A DNA stretch of 12,854 nucleotides, taken from assembly GCA_015486895.1 (NCBI GenBank), contig WFQT01000484.1, positions 1 to 12,854 on the forward strand, given 5' to 3'. This document shows, piece after piece, positions 7,372 through 12,854 of this stretch. The notes beneath the pieces are model-generated. The model ran no database searches. It saw only the letters and a list, made by a program, of their open reading frames with translations, and had not been told where the DNA came from. Within the stretch, counting starts at the first letter, position 1; every line of letters begins with the position of its first letter. The DNA is from Anaerolineae bacterium. Its GTDB lineage: Bacteria > Chloroflexota > Anaerolineae > JAADDB01. The position numbers and the translations under genes were made by a program.

Positions 7372-7403
7372 CCAAGTGGCCCACGAATCATTGGGCCACT
7401 TGG
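7372..7403. repeat. Perfect 12-bp inverted repeat (hairpin)
   Basis: CCAAGTGGCCCA (7372-7383) and TGGGCCACTTGG (7392-7403) are perfect reverse complements around an 8-nt loop. It lies 55 nt after the lipoprotein stop, where a terminator would be expected, but GTGAAAACC follows and there is no T-run. It may be a factor-dependent terminator, an mRNA-stabilising hairpin or a protein site. Confidence 0.5.
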
Positions 7404-7413
7404 GTGAAAACCT

Positions 7414-7569
7414 ATGGGCCATTATCGCACGCGAACTGACACCGGGGGCTACACTTTCGTCCGACCCCATGTTCGCGGCGGTGAGGAGCAGGAAGCCAAG
7501 CGGATAGAGGGCGAGACACCCATTGTTGCCCGCGGGTTGGCGACCTTGATTTCATTGCTGGGAGGGTGA
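7414..7569 (+). pseudogene. Fragment of the 3' end of a gene like the one at 9183
   Basis: From 7447 the frame encodes GYTFVRPHVRGGEE..., 40 codons nearly identical in sequence to the C-terminus of the 704-aa protein, then TGA (7567-7569). An ATG at 7414 precedes it but has no ribosome site. Upstream the same frame runs back through TGA (7405-7407) to the TAG that ends the lipoprotein gene, so no intact gene body remains. It is either the relic of a second full-length gene or a captured end. It could still be translated as a 51-residue peptide, but I see no evidence of that. Confidence 0.65.
7447..7566 (+). repeat. Long direct repeat, copy 1 (120 bp)
   Basis: It aligns with 11163-11285, with five substitutions and one 3-bp (GGC) indel. 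All five changes are synonymous in the shared reading frame (CGA/CGC, GCG/GCA, ACC/ACT, TTG/CTG, CTG/TTG). Homology stops abruptly on both sides. The two copies are 3.7 kb apart and bracket most of the five-gene cassette. Confidence 0.9.
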
Positions 7570-7697
7570 AAGGGATTGGCCTATTCGCATGCCGCCTCAT
7601 TGCACAGGGGCAGGGTCTGCAACAAAGATGGAAGTTTACGAAACCAGGAACAAAGTCTGGATTTATACCCGATCACTCCAATCCTAATCCCCGGCAC

Positions 7698-7725
7698 TTG
7701 ATGCACAGAAAAAGCTGTGTATAAT
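7698..7725 (+). promoter_or_regulatory. Promoter with embedded inverted repeat for the five-gene cassette
   Basis: TTGATG (7698-7703), a 16-nt spacer and a consensus TATAAT (7720-7725) stand 47 nt before the ATG of the first cassette gene. The spacer is itself an inverted repeat: CACAG (7704-7708), AAAAAG, CTGTG (7715-7719). A repressor bound there would block polymerase, so this is a candidate operator. The HTH protein encoded at 8041 is an obvious candidate regulator, but that link is inferred. Confidence 0.6.
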
Positions 7726-7772
7726 TGGAGGGAAGAAAACCGAGGGTATATGTACAGCAAGGAGAGGCCGAT

Positions 7773-8057
7773 ATGAGGTTATCATATGTTGACTTACTTG
7801 GCGACGGGGAAAGACATGAAATTGATGCAACCATCACTACGGCGCATTCTGCATCCAGTCACGGCCAGCCGGTCGTTCTGTTACCTGACGGAGGGCTGAT
7901 TAACTTGTCTTCCTGGGTGCTACTGAATTATAAGGTTGTAGAGGCGAGCTCTGCCGAGCTCCCGTTACTCCAGAAGTTCTTGAACCACTTGGATTTTGTC
8001 TTGTCTGCCGCGGTGACGACGGAGGCGGACAGCGCGGATAATGATGCTACCGGCTAA
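7773..8057 (+). CDS. Small conserved-looking protein, first gene of the cassette
   Basis: 94 residues from ATG 7773, with GGAGAGG (7761-7767) 5 nt upstream; a TTG at 7725 in the same frame overlaps the -10 box and is not a plausible start. The middle of the protein (QPVVLLPDGGLINLSSWVLLNYKVVEASS) looks like a compact beta-rich fold, followed by an amphipathic helix (ELPLLQKFLNHL) and an acidic tail. There is no signal peptide, membrane span or catalytic motif. It is the promoter-proximal gene and its 3' end overlaps the next gene by 17 nt, so the two are probably translationally coupled. The 'LPDG' style is like small proteins of plasmids and integrative elements, but I cannot name a family. 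Confidence 0.7.
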   Translation: MRLSYVDLLGDGERHEIDATITTAHSASSHGQPVVLLPDGGLINLSSWVLLNYKVVEASSAELPLLQKFLNHLDFVLSAAVTTEADSADNDATG

Positions 8058-8511
8058 CGCGCTCATGCAAGTGAAGTGTCTTTTGTGTGGTGAAGAGGTC
8101 GGCGTCAAAGCCGTCGCCGTACCGGTCCGCTGCCCTGTATGTGGATCGTCAGTCGCGGTTGTCACAGACGTATCGCTCGGCGATGCAAAGAAAATTATTT
8201 GTCAAGCAGAGAGGACTGAAGAGGTCACAGTCAGTCTTCGGTTTGACACATGCACCGTGGATGATACGACTGCCTGCACGCCTTACGCCGCACCTTGCCG
8301 GGGGCACACCGTCACAGGGTGGCGGAAGGATCAATTTGTAATGGCCAAGAAGTTGGCCGGGATACTGCACATTCGTCCACAGTCTGCACAACGCCTCGTG
8401 CAAATCGGGCGGTTTCCGCATGCCCGAAAGGTGGGGAAAGCTTGGCGAGTGCCTCTTGATGACGTGGATGAGTATATCCGCCAAGGGCGGCGTAACATGC
8501 GAGAGGAATAA
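8041..8511 (+). CDS. Zinc-ribbon protein with C-terminal excisionase-type HTH
   Basis: 156 residues from ATG 8041; a second ATG at 8044 and one at 8065 are alternatives, and GGAGG (8021-8025) is rather far upstream, so translation is probably coupled to the preceding gene. Residues 13-34 form a zinc ribbon: C13-LL-C16, 14 residues, C31-PV-C34. A low-complexity middle follows. Residues about 101-150 (MAKKLAGILHIRPQSAQRLVQIGRFPHARKVG, then KAWRVPLDDVDEYIRQG) form a winged-helix HTH of the excisionase/MerR type (HTH_17), which binds DNA in excision factors and small regulators. ATG 8341 just before it could also start the HTH as a separate short product. In this setting it could be a recombination directionality factor for the recombinase at 12389, or the cassette's regulator. 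Confidence 0.75.
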   Translation: MMLPANALMQVKCLLCGEEVGVKAVAVPVRCPVCGSSVAVVTDVSLGDAKKIICQAERTEEVTVSLRFDTCTVDDTTACTPYAAPCRGHTVTGWRKDQFVMAKKLAGILHIRPQSAQRLVQIGRFPHARKVGKAWRVPLDDVDEYIRQGRRNMREE

Positions 8512-8514
8512 AAG

Positions 8515-9186
8515 ATGATTTCTCCGACCCCCTTGCAAGTGCTTCTCGCTACACTGCGAGACATCCCCGTGGAAGAAACCCCGTTGGACGCACAAGCGGT
8601 ACGTCACGCTTTGTACCAATTGCCCCTGGATGAGCGCAGCAGAGAGGTGGTGCATTACCTTATTGCAGCGTCGGACGCAAAGCTGGAACGGTACGGGGCC
8701 GGCGGCAGCTTGAAGCACATTCTGTGGTGGCTCCGAGACAACGCCGGTGATCTTTACGTACCGGCTGCCCGCGATGCCGTCTCTTTGGCATTGGAAGGAA
8801 CCTGGCCTCTCTCCAATGCACTGCCCCATTTGAAACAGGGCCGCATCGTTGGTCAGTATGTGGAGGTCATCGCCGAGAGTTCAAACGCATCGGAGCTTCT
8901 CCGCGCGATAGAGGAGGAGATCGTGGGGCCGTGGCGAGTGGCAGTGTACGAGGGGACACTCAACCTGCTCAAGCCGGTCATGCGTGCCGGCTTTGACGTT
9001 TACGTTGCCATGTCCGAGCGAGGCGGTGTGATGAAAGTGCGCAGAGGCCTCACTGTGGACGGACACCTGTTTCCGGGCTGGAAACAGGTATATCCCGATC
9101 TTCTGATCTTGGATGGAGAATGGGCAGAGGGCATCCATGCCTTGTTGCCGCTCCTGCCGGCAGCTATTCGGAGGAACCCGTTGTGA
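8515..9186 (+). CDS. Uncharacterised 223-residue cytoplasmic protein
   Basis: 223 residues from ATG 8515, three nt after the HTH gene stop, with GAGAGGA (8501-8507) upstream. I do not recognise the family. The N-terminal ~130 residues are mostly helical (LQVLLATLRDI, AVRHALYQLPLDERSREVVHYLIAA, a WW pair in HILWWLRD). The C-terminal ~90 residues look alpha/beta (WRVAVYEGTLNLLKPV, VYVAMSERGGVMKVRRGL, PDLLILDGEWAEGIHALLPLL). No signal peptide, nuclease or ATPase motif is visible. Its TGA overlaps the GTG start of the next gene as GTGA. That spacing implies coupled translation and a stoichiometric or physical link with the 704-residue product. Confidence 0.8.
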   Translation: MISPTPLQVLLATLRDIPVEETPLDAQAVRHALYQLPLDERSREVVHYLIAASDAKLERYGAGGSLKHILWWLRDNAGDLYVPAARDAVSLALEGTWPLSNALPHLKQGRIVGQYVEVIAESSNASELLRAIEEEIVGPWRVAVYEGTLNLLKPVMRAGFDVYVAMSERGGVMKVRRGLTVDGHLFPGWKQVYPDLLILDGEWAEGIHALLPLLPAAIRRNPL

Positions 9187-11297
9187 CACAGCCAATGGCA
9201 GACCCAACCCTTGTTATTCAAAAGATGACGCCCGGGATGATGATTTACACCAAACTACGGGTCAAAGGCAAGGAACTGGTGGCGTTCCTTATCAGAGAGA
9301 CATCGGCGGCCATCGCGCAGTTGGGTCCGTCACCCGTTCTAGAGATGAGAGCAGGGGTGATGGTCGAAGGGCGTGTTGTGCTCATCGCCGTCATGGTGCA
9401 GGTCCGCAGCGAACTCTACGAAACTTGGTTGAATGTTTACCAACGGGGTGCGGATGGCTTCTCGTATTTGCGTACACTGGCCGGACAAGACCAGGTTGCC
9501 TTTGTGTTCTACGGCGATAAACAGCGGTCGGAGAGAAAGCTGGTCATCCGTAACAGGTTGAATGTGTTTGCGCAAGATGCTCTTGCTACGCTTGAATCCG
9601 CAACACCGTGGAGCATGCAAGAGTTCGATAAAGCGAGAGACGCGCTTTACAAACGATACCCGACGCCTGAGACCCTTTGGCAAGCCCTCGCCCAGTCCCA
9701 ACCGGCCCCGGTAGCCGCAGCCTCTCGTGATTCCAATGTTCCACGTTTGGATATTGTCTCTTTGTCCGATGTGCCCGTGTCTCCTCTCCGCATAAACGAG
9801 GATATCCACGACGGAATGTCGTGGGAGCGTTGGTCCGCGAAGTACAGCCCTATCTTTCGATCGGTGCCATTCTCGGGTTCGGCCGTCGGCGTCTTAGGCG
9901 TCGGCAATCGGATTGCTATCCGATTCCTTTTCGACCGCCATGTTGATCCTATTGCTGCCCTGCATGATATCGAGGAACAAGGCAATTTATCACCCATTGT
10001 GGCGGGGGCAGTGGTGGGCGCCGTGAAAGGAACGGGTCACGGGGCTGTCTCCGCATACTTGAATATGGGTGCCGATGTGCTGGCGACTGTGTGCAACGCG
10101 TCGGGAGACAGCCCGGAGCTTAGCCGACTTCACAATCGGGAAATTGTTGCCATTGCCGATCAGTTCATTGATGCTCTCATCTTGGGAAAGCAGGAAGTGC
10201 AGCTGCCCGCGGGAGTTGTGGACAGAGCACGTTTCTGGCTGACGGTTGGCAGGCTATTGTGGAAGCCGGAGGTGATGCGGCGATTGGCCGATACCGGCGC
10301 GCACAAAGCAGTCGTGGACTCACAACTTCTGTTAGGCGCTGCCATAGCGTGGCTCGCCCTGTCAGAACGGCGGACACTGGATGTCAATGGTGCAAACTAC
10401 TCGCCTGGTTCGCCGGCTGTTTTGGGCACATTATGGAAGCAAGTGCTGGAATGGACTGTGAAATCGGTGCCAGGCGACACATTGCAGTGGCTTATTCAGG
10501 GGCATGATGCTTCCTGGAGTGTTGATCTTTCCGGTGGAGAGTGGCCTGACGGGTGGAAGCCGGAGAACAATGACTTGGCCGGCGCCATTGCCCGCACGCT
10601 TGTTAATGAAGCGGAAGAGCACGCTGTGTTCGTGCCGCTTGGAGCGTTCCGGGTGACTTTGCCTGACGGCGTCCCGCTGCGCACGTGGGGCACCCAGACC
10701 TTGCGCATTTGGGCTATGCCGGACGGGCTGTGGGTGCAAGCATTGGCAACCGGTCCGGGCGGTCCTTCTTTCCGGTGGTCGCCGCAGGAAGGTGTGCGAG
10801 AATTCCTCGTTTCGAAGTCGGCGAAACCGGCTGTCGATGCCACTCTGGCAGCGTTATGGCGAGATCTGAAGATCGCTGGTGAAAAGGCCATGCCGGAGCA
10901 GGCCGGCCGGCAAAAACGCGATAGAAAGCGCCGCAAAGGGAAACAGAGAAGCAGGGTTACACAACATACGCGCATTCTGCCGGCGCGCAGAAGCGCATTT
11001 CGGCTGACCGGCAGGCATAACTGGAGCACGAAAGACGAGCAAGAACGTATCCACCACCGAGCTCACGGGGTGCGGGGGCATTTACGGCAGCTTCACGCCG
11101 GTTGGCAGGCCAGCGCCGAAGCGCAAAGAATAGCCCACAATTTTGGTGTTTCTGTGCCACAAGGCTACACTTTCGTCCGCCCCCATGTTCGCGGCGGCGG
11201 TGAGGAGCAGGAAGCCAAGCGGATAGAGGGCGAGACACCCATTGTTGCCCGCGGGTTGGCAACTCTGATTTCATTGTTGGGAGGGAACAGAAGATGA
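9183..11297 (+). CDS. Large uncharacterised protein with basic C-terminal region
   Basis: 704 residues from GTG 9183, which overlaps the upstream stop as GTGA and has GGAGG (9170-9174) 8 nt upstream. An in-frame ATG at 9120 would overlap the previous gene by 67 nt, and ATG 9195 is too far from the ribosome site. I do not recognise the main body. Residues about 1-140 look like an alpha/beta domain (LVIQKMTPGMMIYTKL, VLIAVMVQVRSELYE, QVAFVFYGDK). The centre is alanine-rich and helical. Residues about 570-605 are very basic (GRQKRDRKRRKGKQRSR), a likely nucleic-acid-binding linker. The end carries GVRGHLRQL...GYTFVRPHVRGG, a His/Arg-rich module that I associate loosely with C-termini of phage or plasmid proteins. 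The last 41 codons before NRR are duplicated at 7447. The stop overlaps the ATPase start as ATGA. Confidence 0.8.
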   Translation: MTQPMADPTLVIQKMTPGMMIYTKLRVKGKELVAFLIRETSAAIAQLGPSPVLEMRAGVMVEGRVVLIAVMVQVRSELYETWLNVYQRGADGFSYLRTLAGQDQVAFVFYGDKQRSERKLVIRNRLNVFAQDALATLESATPWSMQEFDKARDALYKRYPTPETLWQALAQSQPAPVAAASRDSNVPRLDIVSLSDVPVSPLRINEDIHDGMSWERWSAKYSPIFRSVPFSGSAVGVLGVGNRIAIRFLFDRHVDPIAALHDIEEQGNLSPIVAGAVVGAVKGTGHGAVSAYLNMGADVLATVCNASGDSPELSRLHNREIVAIADQFIDALILGKQEVQLPAGVVDRARFWLTVGRLLWKPEVMRRLADTGAHKAVVDSQLLLGAAIAWLALSERRTLDVNGANYSPGSPAVLGTLWKQVLEWTVKSVPGDTLQWLIQGHDASWSVDLSGGEWPDGWKPENNDLAGAIARTLVNEAEEHAVFVPLGAFRVTLPDGVPLRTWGTQTLRIWAMPDGLWVQALATGPGGPSFRWSPQEGVREFLVSKSAKPAVDATLAALWRDLKIAGEKAMPEQAGRQKRDRKRRKGKQRSRVTQHTRILPARRSAFRLTGRHNWSTKDEQERIHHRAHGVRGHLRQLHAGWQASAEAQRIAHNFGVSVPQGYTFVRPHVRGGGEEQEAKRIEGETPIVARGLATLISLLGGNRR
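11163..11285 (+). repeat. Long direct repeat, copy 2 (123 bp)
   Basis: This is the 3' end of the 704-aa gene, matching 7447-7566. It has one extra GGC codon and five synonymous differences. Copy 1 ends in TGA directly after the last shared codon; here three more codons follow and the stop overlaps the next gene. Confidence 0.9.
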
Positions 11298-12280
11298 TCT
11301 CTAAGCACTCAGACAGACGTGTAGACTCGTATCATTATTGGTGGCGTGACCAAAGCAAGCTCAATAACCAAGTATTATATATCTCTTCTGGTCCTCACTG
11401 GGTTTACAAAGTGTATGAGTCTAGCAGCGGTGAAGTCCGTTTTGATAAAGTCCCTAATGGCGCTGATAATATCTTTTTTGGTATTGATGCGGTGCTCCCA
11501 GAGTGGGAACATTCCTGTGAGGCACATTCTATCTATGACCTGCAAGCGTTTGGGCTGAGCTACTACACGCCAATCGGCGTTACAGCGTATACAAAGGAAG
11601 CACAGAGAAGCTTCCTGGAAATATGGATGCTCGCATTATTAGGCAACGTCCGTCCACTTCCTATTTTGGCCGCCATTGGAGACGAGGGAAGCGGGAAAAG
11701 CAATCTGATCCGAAGTATCATAGAGTTGCTGACTCAAGGCACCACTATTACACTGAAGCATAATTATGTACATGTTTTGAACGCGATGACAACATCTCCA
11801 GTTGTTGCCTTCGATGGTGTAGACAACAAATCATTTCAGAGGTTTGCCGATACCGTATCCGCAGCAATAACAGGCATGCAATACATGCGCCGTGCGCCAT
11901 ATACTGACCTGCAGGTGGTCAGTGTACCCATACCCGTTATCAGTGCTGTTTGTCTTTCCAGTCGTACAACTCGTTTTGCCACGCCTTCTATCATCGATCG
12001 ATTGATTCCTGTCCTGACCAGTCGCATTCCCGATGAGGAGCGCAGAAGTGATGCTGAAATAAAAGGCCAGGTGTATCAGTCGCGTAATGATGTACTTACT
12101 GCGTTAGCAGCTAAAACGGTTAAACTATTGAACAAGACCGCACTCGCACCCAAGAGCTTACCCGGCCGTTTCGTAGATTTTAACCGTCTTGTTTGGGCGT
12201 ACGATAGCAAGAATGCGACCCAATACCTCTCAGCACTTCTACAAGCACAGGCTTGGGCACACAGCATCAGAACTAAATGA
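11294..12280 (+). CDS. P-loop ATPase, SF3-helicase/primase-associated type
   Basis: 328 residues from ATG 11294, which overlaps the previous stop as ATGA. Residues 129-136 (GDEGSGKS) are a Walker A motif, and VVAFDGVD (170-177) is a Walker B with Asp174 and Asp177. SSRTTRF (222-228) and IIDRLIP (about 233-239) sit where sensor or arginine-finger residues are expected. The preceding phrase LEIWMLALLGNVRPLPILAAIGD is typical, in my memory, of ATPases related to SF3 helicases or primase-helicases in plasmids and integrative elements. The N-terminal ~100 residues have no motif I recognise. ATP-driven DNA or protein remodelling is the likely role; replication of an element is one reading and defence is another. 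The gene is visibly more AT-rich than the four upstream, which hints at mosaic origin. No clear terminator follows. Confidence 0.8.
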   Translation: MISKHSDRRVDSYHYWWRDQSKLNNQVLYISSGPHWVYKVYESSSGEVRFDKVPNGADNIFFGIDAVLPEWEHSCEAHSIYDLQAFGLSYYTPIGVTAYTKEAQRSFLEIWMLALLGNVRPLPILAAIGDEGSGKSNLIRSIIELLTQGTTITLKHNYVHVLNAMTTSPVVAFDGVDNKSFQRFADTVSAAITGMQYMRRAPYTDLQVVSVPIPVISAVCLSSRTTRFATPSIIDRLIPVLTSRIPDEERRSDAEIKGQVYQSRNDVLTALAAKTVKLLNKTALAPKSLPGRFVDFNRLVWAYDSKNATQYLSALLQAQAWAHSIRTK

Positions 12281-12388
12281 TGTCTCGCTTGGGAAAGCCA
12301 CCTGTTTCTGAATTTGGTCTTCTGACAAAACATACCTTGTAACGCTCTGTGTGATCCGAAGCAATTACGATGAACCGACCATCAACGT
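12281..12388. other. Gap between convergent ATPase and recombinase genes
   Basis: This 108-bp stretch separates the two convergent genes. I see no strong hairpin with T-runs on either strand and no repeat that would mark an attachment site. Recombinases of this class often lie next to their att site, so the stretch is worth comparing with the far end of any element. Confidence 0.3.
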
Positions 12389-12854
12389 TTACCCGATCTT
12401 CTCCACCGCGCCGGCCAAATCATCCAGCGACGGCACCGTGTAAATGCGGGTCGTGTTCAAATCTTCGTGGCCCAGCAATGCCGCCACCTTCTCCAAGCTG
12501 ACGCCGGCGTCCACCAGCCGCTTGGCGAAAGTGTGGCGCAACGTGTGCGGGGAGCAATGCTCTAACCCCGCCAGCCGCGCGTATTTCCGCACCAGGTAAC
12601 GAATCCCGTTGTCGCCCAGAGGATCGCCACGCTGGCCCAGGAAGAGCGGCCAGTCCTTGTCCTCGCCTTCCCGTTCGACCAAATACTTTTGCAGCGTCCG
12701 CCTCGCCTCGGCGTTCAGGGGTACCGTGCGTGATTTCGTCCCTTTGCCGGAACGCACGGTCACCGCGCCTTTTCGTTCACCAACCTCCACATCCTCCAGA
12801 GTGAGGGCGGCCACTTCGCTAACTCGCAGGCCGCTGTTGAGCATGAACGTGATC
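12389..12854 (-). CDS. Tyrosine recombinase (XerC/D-like integrase), partial
   Basis: At least the C-terminal 150 residues of a phage-integrase-family tyrosine recombinase. The reading frame is open through the right edge, so the N-terminal SAM-like domain lies outside. The catalytic set is complete: Arg in GLRVSE, Lys in RSGKGTKSR, HTLRH (His-x-x-Arg), His in LLGHEDLNTT, and the nucleophile Tyr in RIYTV. These enzymes cut and rejoin DNA at specific core sites through a 3'-phosphotyrosine. Length and motif spacing fit XerC/D or integron/element integrases. It runs convergently to the five-gene cassette. It could mobilise that cassette, with the HTH protein at 8041 as directionality factor, or be an unrelated neighbour. 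Confidence in the family is high. Confidence 0.92.
   Translation of the reverse strand, partial: ITFMLNSGLRVSEVAALTLEDVEVGERKGAVTVRSGKGTKSRTVPLNAEARRTLQKYLVEREGEDKDWPLFLGQRGDPLGDNGIRYLVRKYARLAGLEHCSPHTLRHTFAKRLVDAGVSLEKVAALLGHEDLNTTRIYTVPSLDDLAGAVEKIG

Noticed and set aside
8149..8829. Minus-strand open frame across the HTH and 223-aa genes
   Set aside because: It lies antisense to two well-supported genes and has no family-like motif.
9113..9520. Short plus-strand frame at the start of the 704-aa gene
   Set aside because: It overlaps two real genes in another frame and reads as Arg/Gly-rich shadow sequence.
1..12854. CRISPR array or tRNA/rRNA genes
   Set aside because: No regularly spaced repeats and no cloverleaf or conserved rRNA segments were seen by eye.

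Overview
This window looks like accessory DNA from a bacterial chromosome. The lineage is probably Chloroflexota, but that is an inference. It rests on a secreted nuclease with a Pro/Thr 'TPTPT' linker and a short C-terminal 'RLWQPIIQN'-type tail, like the 'YLPLV' endings I remember from secreted Chloroflexi proteins, and on a lipoprotein joining an SH3b domain to an MmpS-like domain. Codon use and base composition differ from block to block, so the region appears to have been assembled in pieces.

Region 1 (1-628) is insertion-sequence debris: an IS3-family transposase with its catalytic middle deleted, a 23-bp inverted repeat just after it, and the first copy of a 29-bp direct repeat (428-456). 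Region 2 (629-3137) holds a 576-residue protein with a DUF4365-like nuclease fold at its N-terminus, a 128-residue helical protein, and a non-coding stretch that could fold into several hairpins. It ends at the second 29-bp repeat copy (3138-3166), so this segment is bracketed by direct repeats. Region 3 (3284-3733) is a solitary PIN-domain protein with no visible antitoxin.

Region 4 (about 3934-7317) is a two-gene secretion operon: an ExeM-like extracellular nuclease (lamin-tail domain, OB-fold, endonuclease/exonuclease/phosphatase domain) and the SH3b/MmpS-like lipoprotein 15 nt downstream. It is followed by a fragment (7447-7569) that is nearly identical to the 3' end of a large gene 3.7 kb further on.

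Region 5 (7698-12280) is the most interesting block: a good promoter followed by five tightly packed, mostly overlapping genes. They encode a 94-aa protein, a zinc-ribbon/excisionase-like HTH protein, a 223-aa protein, a 704-aa protein with a basic C-terminal region, and a P-loop ATPase. A tyrosine recombinase runs convergently and leaves the window at the right edge (12389-12854). A plausible reading is the replication/maintenance module of an integrative element. A defence role is also possible, and the sequence alone does not decide between them.
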